Numbered from the stretch's first letter, positions 1 through 12,519 are shown. The stretch is 64,000 nt of DNA from Collybiopsis luxurians FD-317 M1 (GCA_000827265.1 KN834775.1:374707-438706); one strand, 5' to 3'. Program-made: numbers and translations. The notes: a model not told the origin generated them from the letters alone.

Positions 1-1224
1 AGGATAGAACTCACTGTCAAGGTTTGTCAAATCATTTCCGATTATGAGATTTGCCGCTGCCCCCAACCAATGGCTCATAATGCTGAATCGCTGATCATCC
101 GTCACTCCATCCTCTTGAGGGGAGTTGCCTACAAACAGATTGTCCATATCCGGATAGATGGTGAGGTCTTCATTCTGGGATGTATGCAAAGAAATGTACT
201 GGCGGTAATTGTCGATAGCTCTTTGAACGGTGGCCCAAGCAGTGAAGGAAGTAGAAGTGGCTCCAGCGTTGTTAATATCTTGATCTGTACGCATGGAGTC
301 TGCGTTTCCCTCCCATATAGCATAGTCGGTTGGGTCGCGCGCAAGCTTCCAGCTTATATCGAGGCGCATCTGTCGGCCGGTCTTCTCTATGGCACTGCGG
401 TACGCAGGGACTGCTAGAGACTCGTTAGCCGGGAGATTGACGCCATTGTCAGGCGATCCGGGAGTTATAAAGTCGAGTTTGATGAAGTCAACTCCCCTAC
501 ATTCAATTTCAGACACGGTTCGTGATACACTTCCCACTCAGACTTACCACGAAGCAAAAAGCGCAACTACAGAGTCGTGCCATTGCTGTACACCGTCGGC
601 ACCATAGTTCCAGTTACAGCGACTGAGACCGTTGTCTCCAGAACAAACCGAGCCGATAGTAATGTTCGTATCTAGGATCGTCTTGTTCTCGTCGGCGATA
701 AACCCTCCAGGAACAACGTAAACGCCTAGTTTCAAGCCTAGCGAGTCAAACTAACATTTAGATTTTCGCGTATGCACAAAAACGGACTCGCGGCGTACCC
801 TCGCTATGAAGATGGTTCGCGAGATCGGGTATATTAAATGACGTGTTGTCATAAATAATCCGCCCAAACTCATCTCCGTTTGCTCCTACGGACCAACCAG
901 AGTCGAGCGAACAGTACACATAGCCAAGTTTAGCGAGACCAGTAGAGACCAAAGAGTCACACTGTATCTCAACGTTGGTTTGGTTAAACGAGAATGACGG
1001 GTCAGTAGCGGCATTGGCTTGTATGCCGAAGGAATTCCATCCTCTGGAGCTAGAAGAGAAGAAATAGATAGAAAAGTTACTTATCCAATATCTCTCAATC
1101 GCACCGATTTAAGGTGGTCGTACCTAGAGGTGAAGCCGCCGGGAGTTTTGGATATGGTAAGGGAATATAAAGGAATGGATGCTGCAGCTGCAGCAGCACG
1201 AGCTACAGCGCGAGGGATATACAT
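1..1224 (-). CDS. GH27 glycoside hydrolase (alpha-galactosidase-like), partial
   Basis: Likely a secreted glycosidase of family GH27 (alpha-galactosidase or a related retaining enzyme). The gene reads leftwards and runs off the window edge. Exons seen: 1124-1224 (start ATG at 1224), 799-1049, 548-737, and 496 down to 1, joined by introns of 50-75 nt whose phases agree. The N-terminus is Ala-rich and hydrophobic, a weak signal peptide. It is followed by the GH27 opening motif RGWNSFG, then GYVYCSLDSGW, GVYVVPGGF and DFIKLDFITPGSPDNG. The Asp of KLDFITPGS lines up with the GH27 nucleophile, but the usual KYDNC context is replaced, which points to a separate GH27 subgroup. Later segments (WATVQRAIDNY, MSHWLGAAANLIIGNDL) also fit GH27. 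Substrate cannot be told from sequence. The C-terminal part is missing because of the window edge, not a break. Confidence 0.85.
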
Positions 1225-2167
1225 GGCTCAAAGAGTGACTGATTGAAGGAATGGAAAGGAAAGGAGGAATGAGCCAAGCGAGTACCCCTAACGAGGTTAT
1301 ATGCGAATCGTAACGGCATTAACCACTCAAAGAGCATCGAACTATAATCAATAATCCTCGATCTGGCGAGAACCGAGAAGTCATTTCAAAGTAGTACCAT
1401 GCATCCTGCAAGGTACTGGGAGCAAGAGCACAAATGCAGCCTATTCTCATTTGGTACTCGAAAAAAAGCTCACCAACTTTGTTAGCCTCGGGCCCGTGAC
1501 GGTGCTTCTTTACCTCGAAATAGCCTTTCCCATATACCTGTCAAACATTACAAATACCTGAGTGGAGTTGCATATGCGCTGATCAAAGCAAACGGCCGTG
1601 GACTTAAGCTTCATCATCTCCTGACGGTGCAAATCAAGAAAGAATCACATCTAAAGCATGAAGCCATGGTCACAAGTGATACAGAAAAGCCTGTTAGCAT
1701 CTGATTTTGAGTATTGCCCTGGATAAATTTGCAACGTCAAGGATGGTCCGGATATAGATATTTTGCTTCGAAAAACAAACTGGTATACGAAGGGTACTAC
1801 ATGACTGCTTACAGCGAATGGAAGAACATCTATGCTGGGGGGACTCATGGGAAAGTAGGGAGGGGGATAGACAAGAACTCAGTCTCTGGTCAGCGGAATC
1901 ATCGGGTGAGCCGGAACCTTGAAGAAGGACTATAAGATGCAAGGGCACCATGCTGCACCCATCCGTTCTCGCAAAACGATCAATCTGCTGAGACTCGTCG
2001 TACACTCGTGGACTGGCTTCACCGGGGTTTGAGTGGAAACGCTCGTTTAGGTATCGATTTGGACAATTCAGAGTGACAACGGAGTGATCCAGGCGCTAAC
2101 CTTGTGTCGACCTAGGCACTCCAGTTACAAGGCCAGTGGTCTGTGAAACCTTGGGTACCAATGTATC
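1225..2167. other. intergenic, GH27 promoter side
   Basis: No complete gene is seen. It lies upstream of the GH27 gene and downstream of the universal stress protein gene, both reading left. On the minus strand around 1485-1545 a short stretch bounded by plausible splice sites reads VYGKGYFEVKKHRHGPEANK, which looks protein-like, but no gene could be built around it. It could be a remnant. Confidence 0.4.
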
Positions 2168-3277
2168 TTAGTCAAAATGCGTTCCACGTTTGGGATCAGC
2201 TCTGCGTTTTTCGATGGTCTTCTTCACTTTACGCTCTGGCCGCACAACGATAATCGGGACAGGGGAGTGTGTCAAGCAGTATTTGCTGACACTTCCCATG
2301 GTCCCTTTGCCTATGCCAACCTGCCAAGTCCTGCAATTCAGGTCAGAAATCGATATGACAGCGAGAATCAACCATGTTACACACTTCCGTCCACGAGTGC
2401 CCACGACCACAGAATCAGGTTTGTAAAGGGCAATTAAACGATCAAGATTATCCGTAACTTTGCCAGCGATATATTCTAGGATGATGGAAAGCTAACGATG
2501 GCTATCAGTAAAGAATCGACAGCAGGAAGAAAGTCAAGCAAGACGAACTTTGCGGTCTGGATCAAACTCTTGACTTTTGGCTTGAATGTAGGCCATCAGA
2601 GTACGAGCATCATCACGAACGATATCATGGTCTTTATCTGAGTAAAAATTGTGGGGTTAATTGGAATTCTCTGAGAATGTAAAGTGGCGTACCTAGTACA
2701 TCATCTTCCACACCCCTGAAAACGACGAATTCGTCGCCATCCTGAATAAAACTTTCAAGCGCCCAATCCAGAGCTTCACGCCCAGATTCATCTGGAGAAG
2801 AAGCACAGAGGAACACCCTGGGATAATACTGTCACAAGCCCATCCTAGTCCCATATTTTTAGATGCTCACCTAGTTGACCGAGTCCTCCTGTATCCTGCA
2901 GATTTCGAGCTCAAAGTAAAGCTGAACATACTAGCAGCAGGATTCTCAAACGTATCAAAAGACACTTTCGCGGTGTATCCTGGCACAGGCGTCTGGGGCA
3001 TCGAAGGAAAATACGGAGATTGCATACCCTGTGCGCCAAAGCTGATCTGGGAAGAAGTTCGCTGGATTGACGATCTTGTACCAGAAGAAGTCCCTGGCGG
3101 CGACAGATCTGCGGGTGGACTTGAACTAGTCAATGGCAGAGCGTTAGGCTCATTGAAAGGAGATGATATCGGAGAATCGACCGAAGAAGTTTGCTTCATT
3201 GCGGAGCGCCGTGGCATGGGCGCTGGATGTGATGGCGGGGAATGCATTGAGTTGGGGGGAGAAGAAGAGACGGACAT
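2168..3277 (-). CDS. universal stress protein (UspA fold) with Ser/Pro-rich N-terminus
   Basis: A UspA-family nucleotide-binding-fold protein, probably cytosolic and stress-related. Exons 2871-3277, 2693-2817, 2549-2637, 2385-2491 and 2168-2330 sum to 891 nt, exactly 297 codons (296 aa), with every junction in phase. Residues 1 to about 110 are a low-complexity Ser/Pro-rich extension. The Usp domain begins near GYRRTRSTRVFLCASSPDESG and continues through ALDWALESFIQDGDE and LSIILEYIAGKVT. It ends with the signature VVGTRG and GTMGSVSKYCLTHSPVPIIVVRP, which matches the G-x2-G-x9-G(S/T) ATP-binding type. A basic tail closes the protein. Fungal members with long disordered N-termini are common; the regulatory role of the extension is inference. 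Confidence 0.9.
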
Positions 3278-4263
3278 TATTCAGTCGACTGCGTACAGAT
3301 TCTGAACAGCTTTTCAGTAGTGAATCAATGTGCCAAGGCGCTCTGGCATGGCCGAGACTCCTGTCACGTGCGGTTTCCGAAGCCTTAACCCTAACTTTTC
3401 CATAAACAGACAGAAATTACTCGCTTTGCCCTTTCACGGCGTCCAAGTCCTCCAGAGTCCAAACGAGTTTGTTCGACCTAACGACATGGCATCAGGCCAA
3501 CTAAATTAGAGCAAACAAAATTATTTTTATTCCAGATTAATAGTATAAAACCCAGGGAAGAAGCTAACTTGACTGTTTTACAACCAATGCAATCGGCTGA
3601 AGCTTGAAGCTGATCCTCGTTGTCTCTTCATTTCCGATTCTCCGATTTCTCTTCTTGGCATCTGCTTACTCTAAGCAACAATGGAGTGCGTAGATGCTCA
3701 CAGCCTACACCTTCAACTTTGAAACGGATATCGGGTGACCATAGTCGATGCAACTATAATATGGAGTAACGGAATGAAGAGATCTGGTATCAAATTAGAG
3801 CAAAATGCGCAGAGATAACGTCGAGCTCGCCATACCCCGCCGTATGACGAGCTCAGGCTGAGCAATGATATGAATCTGCTGCGTCTTCTCCGACGAGACT
3901 CAAGAGAGCCCTGCATGTCCGGTCCTTTCGAACAAATTTGTATATGAACTCGAGAGCCCTGGAGCTGCATATCCGGTCATTCCGAACAAAATTGTACACC
4001 AAAATCGGGGGAAAGTATTTCGGGGTGATAGTCTCACAGCTCCCCACTCCAAGTCTCGAAGATTTCCGTAACATTGCAATTTCAGCTGCTCATATGTCGC
4101 TGTGTTCATAGCCAACTCTGCTGTGTAGACGAAACTCCGATTCCGCCTAGTTCCAACCCTGGTGTCACGGTCATTCCCTAGCTGTTTCCAAGTCGTAAAA
4201 ATTCGTGTTTCCGATTTACATAGGTACAAAATAAAGCAATACAGTATATACACAGTCGTAATG
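3278..4263. other. intergenic between USP and ABC transporter genes
   Basis: About 1 kb holding the 5' flank of the stress protein gene and the 3' flank of the ABC transporter gene, both on the minus strand. A run near 3960-4060 with repeated short matches (cggtc.ttcgaacaaa.ttgta) suggests an imperfect local duplication of roughly 60 bp (about 3918-3945 and 3972-4000). No coding region was supported. Confidence 0.4.
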
Positions 4264-7039
4264 TTATCCCAAAAAAGCTTGCGCCTGAAGATTCCATATC
4301 CTCGCGTATTCCCCTCCCGCGCTAATGAGTTGATTGTGAGAGCCTTCTTCTACAATGGCAGAGTCGTGTATGTATCTAGAAAAGAAAAGTACAGAAGGGA
4401 TCAATACTGGAGGCATCTAATCTTGCTGGAAATTTACGCACAAAATCATATCAGCATTTCGTGTAAGGTTTCCGAACCGGTGTGAGGAGAATATCATCGT
4501 TTTGTGTCCGCGAAGAAGACGAAGTCGCTCGAATAAGTCTGTTAGACGATCAAAATAGTGCAAATGAGCCAAAAGCCCGATATGTAAAGTGCCGGAAAAC
4601 ATACCATGTTCAGCAGTTGGATCGAGACTAGCAGAGGGTTCATCGAACAGCAGCAATCCTACACTAGATTCTGACATCAAAGAACGCATGAACGTTCGAG
4701 ATCTGCGTCAAACATGAAATTTAGCACGTTTGCCAACTATAGCCTTGAAAGAAAAACACTTACAGCGCGATTCTCTGCATCTGGCCACCCGACAGACTTG
4801 TCGCTTCATTGGTTTTCATACCTCCCGCACCTCTAACTCGCCCGAAATTCACGGCCCGCCCAAAAATATTGGTAGTACCCTCAGGCAGCCCAGAATAATA
4901 ATCCCTGACCGGCCTATCGAGATACGTGTCGTATCCCTCGTCAAGGCGTTCTATAAATTTGGATGCGCCACCTAGTGTTGCAGCTTCTGCAATACGCTCA
5001 TGATCGTCGGAATGTCCTGGATCGCCTAGCCCGATGTTTTCTCTGATCTATAGACGTGAAATCAATTCGTCTCGCTGGAGGTTGAAGCATTTGAAAACGG
5101 ACGTACAGATAATGGGAAGTGCGTGTAGTCTTGGAACAGAATAGCCATCGCTCGACGCAGGTCAGCTAGCTTGAGTGTTTTGATGTCATGTCCGTCGACC
5201 AGAATTTGGCCTTCCTCCGGATCGTAAAGGCGAGCCATAAGCTTGAGTATGGTGCTTTTCCCTGAGCCATTTTCACCCAAGATGACCTAGAGACGTCGAC
5301 ACCTCAACATGGATACTTGCATGAAAACACGGAACATACACAGAGCTGACCCTTGCCGATCTTGAACGAAACATTCTTAAGGGCATAGGAGTTGCTTTCT
5401 GGGTACTTGAAGGAGACACTTCTACAATTTGAGGAGAATCTGTCAGTCAAGATAGGCTCAAAAGAGTTTGATCAGACGCACCTAAATTCAATCGACATTC
5501 CCATCTGCAATGCTTGCTGATTTTCCGGATACGGCACAGCGCCATCTGGAATACGGTTCGGTAAGTCGATCATCTCAAACATCTTGCGCACGGTGGCAAA
5601 ATTATCATTGATGGAGCCAGTTTCTTGGAAGAAACGGAATAGAGTGTTGGAAAATGAATTGACAGTGGAGGTAATAAGGCTGAGCGAAGTCAAAGAGACT
5701 GGGATAGATGCTGGATATTGTACTGCTCTCAACGTAAACGCAATCTAAAGGTGCGTTAATACGAGCTACACATTTTAGAAATACGGCAAACAGACCTGGG
5801 GCAGCTCGTTTATTGACTGACGAATTATGGTAAGAATACTAGGAAAGTGTCGTTGCCGAGAAAGGCGATATGCATCCCAAAATTCTACTGCGTCTTCTCC
5901 GAGAATAGTTATACATCGCTTGTATTCTGACCAGCAAAAGCTGAGCGGATGTAAGCGTATTGTACGTTGAGACTTACCATTCTGCATGTACTCCCACATG
6001 TCTCCCGCAACAATCTCCTTGCGATGGGCAGGATCGCCGACAGATTTACGCAGACCGGACAGTTGAATATAATCTGTGTTGCGCGTAGTTGCAGCCCATA
6101 CTCCAATGATGTCAGTATAGAACTAATATTGTCACCTAGATTTCAACTTACCTCTCGTATAAAGTTCATCGTTGAAGTCACTGCCCCATCTTAGAAGAGG
6201 TTGTGAAAAACTCAAAAGAGCAAACAAAGGACCGTCTTTTTGGTTCTTGAGGACATTGAATAACACGGATAACTGGGATATCAGTCTGACCGCAGTCGTG
6301 CCCACATGTGTGGAGCTGACTACAGTTCTCCACACAATTGAATTCCGGGAACTTGATGGAAATGCTTGCTCCAGTTGCCTTTGGATCATGGGATCATCGT
6401 AGGTCGGGACGTCCATACGGGCTAGCACCCCAAACATATGTTGAGTGTAGTATTGCTTTATTTGAGCATTCAGAGGTCGAGAGACCAACACAGACAAATG
6501 GTTTAAAAGTAGTTCCACAATTGAAGAAACAATTCGACCAGATGCGACTTGGAACAACAAATGCTTGTCGACCGTACGTTTCTCGACGGCGGTTTCAACC
6601 TAGGACCATCGTGAGCAACAGTGGTAATCACGTTTGAGGTACTGACTATCTTTAAAAGCTGTCCTGAATACCTGAAAGAGTCGATGTCGTGAAAAGGATA
6701 GTATTGAGAAGATCCAACCACTTACCATAACTGCACCGCTGGGACCAAAGAAAGGACGAACTGAACAGTAAGATACAATCCAAGGTAAAACCAGCAAGCC
6801 CGGATGCTTCCAATATCCTTTAACATCCGCCACACAAAAGGAACATTCTCTAAAAGCCCGAGATAATGTTCTAGTATTTGTTTAGGCGAAAATGAGAATC
6901 TGGGCTTTTCCCCTTCATAGTCTTCGTACAGATCCCAAACTTTGCCAATCTTCGAATGTTTGACGTGCTCTTCATCACCAGGGTCAAACTTTCCTTTACG
7001 ATTACTGATAGTACCTCCAGCCCAAAGAAAACGAGGCAT
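4264..7039 (-). CDS. ABC half-transporter (TMD-NBD exporter type)
   Basis: A multi-exon gene for a single membrane domain followed by one ATP-binding domain, so it would act as a dimer. Start taken at 7039, just after a pyrimidine-rich tract. Hydrophobic segments occur near [17 protein letters not shown] and in the exons at 6560-5470. The NBD, encoded by about 5470-4264, shows Walker [11 protein letters not shown]-loop [12 protein letters not shown], signature [11 protein letters not shown] (4770-4800), Walker [14 protein letters not shown] and H-loop MIFSSHRFG. All key residues are present. The last intron joins phase 2 so that NADMIL runs into [16 protein letters not shown], giving an end at 4264. 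Total length is about 750 aa with at least ten exons. Substrate and membrane are unknown; the fold resembles type-IV (ABCB-like) exporters. Confidence 0.88.
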
Positions 7040-9036
7040 TCGGGGAGCTGCAAAAGAAAGCTTGGAAAAAATTCAAACAAGTATGTCTACTGCACAAGTT
7101 GCAGGCTTTATCTGAGTCTAAAGCGGGGGTACACACGCACGTAGCGATTTGGGATTAGTTCATGGATCCTGTCCGTAGAGCAATGAAAAGAGCAAAGAGA
7201 GAAGACAAGAAGGAACAAAAAACGCGTGACGTAATTCAACGCTAATATTTCGGTATGGCCAGTTGCGGGCCGGGTTTGGGCGCTTGTGCCCATAGGCGCT
7301 ACTTTTTGAGGCAACAAGGCAACGTTGTCCCGATACCGGAACATTTAACGCTCGACCATTCAAGTCTATCAAATCTTTGTCGCATCTTCACCAGATGGCA
7401 CATTCTGTTGCAGTTGTTAACGAAAAGCCGCGAGAAGAATTGATAAGACGATCTTAGTTACCATGAGACCATGAAATGAAAGTGCGGGAATGGGAACATA
7501 TATATGTACTCGAACCCTATCTAGGCCGGTACACAAACTGAATATCAGAGTATTTCCCAATAATGCGGGATATCGCAGTTACATATGCATAGGTACCCTC
7601 GAGAAAGCCTAGAGCGTGAGATTTTCTTCTCCGACATCATTTTTGATAATCACAGCTTTGACCGACTCAGTCATTAACAACGACTCTCTAGGGAGTTGTA
7701 TGCGTCGCTACAGACGATCCGATATGGTTCGGACGCCTCGAGAAACGTGCACAAGAGCACATTATATCTCGCTGATCGTAGATCGGTCACCTGGATGAGG
7801 CCGACCACTAATTATGCCGATACTCAAGCTCAAGCCCAAGTTAAATCCTTATCGTGTAAATCTGTGGGCATCTCAGTTTACTTAAATTCAAAAACCAGGT
7901 ACAAATATTACGCGCGATGTTTCCGGCGGTCAAGCTTCAAATGCGAGATAAAAGGTCATCCAAGGCCGTGTTGTCGTCGTGTCGTAATTAGAACGGGCAG
8001 CGAAATGAATATGAGGAGATAGGACGGCTGCGAGTTGCCAGTGGTCGGTTCTTGGTCGGTTCGGCTGAAAAGACTTTGTCAATCGAAATTCGAATGCCTC
8101 TGAAACCGCCGTCTACCTCAGCGCTTCGGTTTGACATCAATTGATGTTAGAGAGCGTTGTTGCACGGATCGATAGCCGCAAAAGCACCTAGCTAGGCTAA
8201 CAAGCCTGATACCTCGAGGTTTTCACGGGACGTGTAGTTGCAGAATCTCGCAACAAATCCGCCATTTTGAAGCAGATGTGTCGTTGATAAATTGCGAAAT
8301 TCGTAAATCGGGAAGTCATTTTGTAATGAATGACATTGACTTGTTTAAATTACTACACCTCTGTAAATGTACGTTGCATGAGTGGATTGGTCTGGAACTC
8401 TTGGGTGACTACATATTTGATCAAGTACATACAGTGCATCTGGAGACCATGAATTATATCTCCCAGGCAGAGGGAACTTTGTTTCCTGTTCTGAGGGCTC
8501 TGGGTGCAATATACAGAGTCTCTCGTCCTGTTGCGGAAGATCTGGACTGACGGTGCTTAGAGCGACAATCCGGAGATGTCGGAGCGGTATTTAGAAAAGG
8601 CGTACCGCGTGCCGGTATCGGCACCGCGGCTTGAGCAACAACGCTCAATGTCGATCAAGACTGCCTACCATGAGTCCAAAGTCATTCTATTCGCGGAACA
8701 TGTTCATTGTTTTGCTAGCCGAAATTAGCGTTTACTTCTTCATCCACTGATCACTCAGTACTCAGCACTCAGGGGCGGGCACAAGCTTTTAATGCGGCTT
8801 GCTTTCACCGTATTGGGCCTGGCAACTTCAAAAGGCCGGATGTTAGATACGAAAAGACTGGAATGCTGTGATGAGCCACCAATTATATCCTTCGACATAT
8901 GTATGTTATCCGCAATAAGATCCTGTCATGAAATTTCACGGAATGCGCGCTCCTTGAATCTGATTGCGGCACCTTGTCATCAAGCCGTTGCGAGCGGTTT
9001 CATGTACGGTAAGACAGACCATGTCCGTCCTTACGA
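7040..9036. other. long divergent intergenic region
   Basis: About 2 kb between the leftward ABC transporter gene and the rightward chitin deacetylase gene. Several short open frames exist (for example 90 codons at 8278-8550, ending SRPVAEDLD), but none has a recognisable domain, splice context or codon pattern that would support a gene. Best read as two promoters plus spacer. It may contain old decayed sequence. Confidence 0.4.
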
Positions 9037-9043
9037 TATAAAA
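9037..9043 (+). promoter_or_regulatory. TATA box of chitin deacetylase gene
   Basis: The sequence tataaaa lies 95 bp upstream of the deacetylase start codon at 9138, in a pyrimidine-rich promoter. Confidence 0.55.
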
Positions 9044-9137
9044 GCTCTGCATTTGCTGAGACAGCTCATAGCCCCGATTCCCTTTTTCCTCTTCCTCCCG
9101 CTCCTTTCCTTCTGGGTCACGTCGGTAATACAATCCG

Positions 9138-11126
9138 ATGCTCTCCTTCGAGACCCCGCTCATCCGCTTCTCGTTTATGTGGATTTTTCTCTGGTTTCTA
9201 CTTTTTGTCAATGCAAGCCCACTAGACCGCACAACGGAGCAAGGAGAGGCTTCCATTACTGGTACATATTCTCTCTTCTCGTGGTGCATATCTTGCTTAG
9301 ACTAGAGGTGCAGATCCAGATCAGGAATGCGCGCCCTACAGCTATGCTCCTATTGCACAACAGATGAGCAACTTTCCTGAAACCTGGCAAGCTGCTTCAA
9401 TTCTGTCCGATGACTCAGTGGCTCTTGCAAAATGGAACTCGATATCAGCTAGTATTCCTACAGACATTGCTAAAAAGGTAAACAGCTTGAATTGAATGTT
9501 GGTGGCGATGATTGATGTCGGATCGTTTGGCAGACTCAACCACCGCCTTCTGACTATCCCTCCGACGACCCAGACTGCTGGTGGACTGCAGACCAATGTC
9601 TGACTCCCAAGCTCAACGGTCTTCCTCCCGATGTGGCTGCCGCGCCGGAAGTACGCATGTATGCATGTTTTTCCATTTCAATGAAGATCTGACGATCGCC
9701 GCTAGCCCTCAACTCTTGGATATGGTTTTGATGATGGACCGAATTGCTCGCACAACGCATTTTACGATTTTCTACAAAGCCAGAATCAGAAAGCGAGTAG
9801 GTGATATATTCTGCACCACCGAATATCCGCATCATTAAATTTTCTTTTGTTTATAGCATTCTACTTTATCGGGTCTAATGTGGCTGATTTTCCTCTTGAA
9901 GCGCAACGTGCCCTTGCTGATGGTAAGTACATTCTCTCTGACATTGACATCCACTAACGCCTTTTTAATGTTTTTCAGGGCATGAGATCTGTGTCCGTAA
10001 GTGATATGAATACTTCTTTCCACTTCCGATATTGATTAATATTGATTACTGGCAGATACCTGGTCTCATCCTTACAGTTCGTATATTCAAGCTTCATCAT
10101 GTGGCTGTTTGAGCTCATTCTCAACACACAGTGACTACTTTTGCCAGCGAAGATGCCTTTGCGGAGCTATGGTATGGTAAGTATCCATTTTTGTTTTGCG
10201 GCGCAGCCAGATCTCTTACTGATCTCCATACGCAGCTGTACGCTTTCAGCTAGCACCTTTTACGTTGCGGCAAGTTCACTGAAAGCCGTTAACAGATGCA
10301 GATGATCAAACTTGTCGTTGGGGTCACCCCTACCTGCTGGAGAGTGAGTGTGCATTGACGGAAAGAAACCAATGGATCTGACTTGGCTTGGACAGCCGCC
10401 TTATGGTGATGTTGACGATCGAATTCGTGCAATTGCAAACGCCTTGGGACTTCAAACCATCATGTGGAAATACGACTCTCAGGACGGTGATATCAACGGT
10501 AATACCATCGTCCCCGACACCGTGGAGGCAAACTACAATAACTTCATACAAACTGCGGCCCAAGGCGCATTTAATACTGTGAGCATTTTTTTTTTTCCTT
10601 TTGCCAGTGAGAGCTGCTAAAATCGTTTCATTCCAGACCGGTGCCATCATATTGACCCACGAAATAGACAACTTCACAATGTCAGAGGCTGTCAAGTTTT
10701 ATCCTCAACTCAAAAGCGTTTTCCAGCATATCGTTCCAGTTGGAGTGTCTCTGAACAAGACGCAACCGTATGTGGAGACCAATTATTCACTCCCTACCTT
10801 CGAGGAATGTGAGTTGTCCATACTTTCTAATCTATCGAAAGAACAGAAAAAATGATCTAACATGCGCGGTAGATGTTGCGGGTACACTGACAGTGGACGG
10901 TTCCCGGGTTAGTAACAGTAGTACCAGCACCTCTGCGTCGCAATCGTCTACGTCGACGTCGACGTCGTCAACGACGACCCCTTCAGCAAAAGCAACCGGT
11001 GAATCCAATGCCTCCGCAAATGCGGCTAGAGGGTTTACAGAGCTTGCGCGTGAACATTCTTTGCTATCTGCAATAGTAGCGTTTTCTTGGCTGTTTTGGA
11101 CCGTAGATTTTGGACTTTTCCATTGA
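9138..11126 (+). CDS. chitin deacetylase (CE4), GPI-anchored, 13 exons
   Basis: Removes acetyl groups from chitin at the cell wall. Exons: 9138-9261, 9314-9477, 9534-9650, 9706-9796, 9857-9922, 9979-9996, 10056-10076, 10132-10176, 10236-10237, 10296-10343, 10396-10578, 10637-10808, 10873-11126. They sum to 1305 nt (434 aa) with all phases consistent. A signal peptide (FMWIFLWFLLFVNA) starts the protein. CE4 motifs: GFDDGPNCSHN (motif 1; Thr/Tyr before Phe is Gly here), HTWSHPYMTTF (motif 2, metal-binding His pair), CWRPPYGDVDDR (motif 3), and ILTHEID near the active site. A Ser/Thr-rich linker and a hydrophobic C-terminal tail fit a GPI signal. The ninth exon is only two bases (CT); without it the frame breaks. 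Expected to act on the outer plasma membrane or wall. Confidence 0.92.
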
Positions 11127-11815
11127 TACCCGCGAGGACATTTAACCCCTATGGACTCACCTACGATACCAAGCTACCGTAGACTTGATCCCTCTCTTTG
11201 TGGAATAGTATAATTATTCTCACAGCACCATTCTTTTTTTTGACTACGTAGTTGTGTATGTAACAAGACTAATGTGCCTACCAAGACTAGTATAATATAT
11301 ACGTGTCCCTTTTCATTGGGCATCTCAAGACTCCTCCCTTTTGAGGTTAGCAACTCGAGATCCTACCGCAGTCGTCATAGCCGCTTCCCCAGAGCCTAGG
11401 CTACGCAGAAATGAACAAGCGTACAAAGTTAAAGACCACATTTTCCGTAGTTTTGAACTACTCAATAGCAGCTGTCAGTCAAAGTCCCCGATTTTTCTAT
11501 ATCGAAGAAGGAACAGTTAAACCGGTCAAACGCCGCATCTGCAAGGACGCGTATAACGCCCTACGCGTCGAGGCGCGTTGATTCTTGCGCCTTTCGTCAG
11601 GCAGTCGTCATATTCTCGCCTGCTATTATACTATTATGTTTGATCTAGAGTATAATCTCATTTTACGCCTTTCAGGAGAGTTGACTAGACCCGCTACCCT
11701 TACTTATTTTCAAAGCAGGGTTCAGGGCAAGTGCAATTGACTATAGAGATTTAAAAGCCACAATTTTCCACAGATGATCATGATTCCAGTCGTCAAGCAT
11801 TACACCACCTTTCCT
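11127..11815. other. intergenic
   Basis: 3' flank of the chitin deacetylase gene and flank of the GMC pseudogene fragment. Nothing coding was seen. Confidence 0.4.
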
Positions 11816-12355
11816 AAATCAGTGAGGATGCCCGTTCCGCCAAACTATACACGGGTGCCTGAGTCTGTCCTGCGGTGACGATAGCCCGGAAGATCATGCA
11901 GCGGTTCCGAATAAGCGAAAAACAACTGTGAAGTATTTCTGGAGTGACTGACCAATATCGATGCATCAACGATCCGCAAACCCTTTACACCAGTTACTAA
12001 AAGATCGGAATTAACAACACCGTAATTAGCATCTATGCTAGTCATGCTTGCGATGCCCACAACGTGCTTATAACTAGTGTAAGCGCTAGTGTTTCGGACG
12101 AAGTTGTCTAAAGCGTCATCATTTTCTAACGCCACAACGAGCTCAGCTGTAGGTTCGACAATGTACTCGTCCCATGCAGAAGCAGGCATGAAGAAAACTC
12201 CCGTTTTGGTAGCTTCGCGCATGGCCAAAAGATCGAACTAAGTTGTGAGAATTCCTCCGTCGATGACTGGAGGCGCGAAAAAGCTCGCGACAGAGGAATT
12301 GATTGTAATAGAGCCTCCTGCGGAGCAGTTTGTACAACTAAGAGAAAAGCTCTTT
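11816..12355 (-). pseudogene. truncated copy of GMC oxidoreductase C-terminus
   Basis: A partial duplicate of the 3' part of the neighbouring GMC oxidoreductase gene, in the same orientation. It begins inside what is an intron in the parent and covers the last exons, from the region matching GSITINSS to the C-terminal LAERASSLI. It has no promoter, signal peptide, FAD-binding region or upstream exons. Differences from the parent include HVVGIASM for HYVGTASM, which changes the conserved G-T, and an earlier stop codon at 11816. It retains the parent's unusual AGQTQAPVY motif, so that change predates the duplication. Confidence 0.8.
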
Positions 12356-12519
12356 CCCTCTTGCTCTTAATTTCGAGTTTTCAGGAGTTAGTACCTATTC
12401 TGGGACACCTGCTACTACTACCCATATATAATTATGCTTACTTCAAGGCAGGAATAAAGACAGTGCCAATAAAACGGAGATTTGGAAACTACATATTCCA
12501 CTGACCATGATTCTGGTGG

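Noticed and set aside
7905..7935. Short likeness (tactatgcgcg.tg.ttccg.cg) to 14310-14340
   Set aside because: About 17 of 22 matches; the second site is within a GMC intron/exon edge. Too short to call a shared element.
8792..9367. 191-codon open frame overlapping the chitin deacetylase start
   Set aside because: It runs through the true promoter and the first exon in another frame; the deacetylase model explains this DNA.
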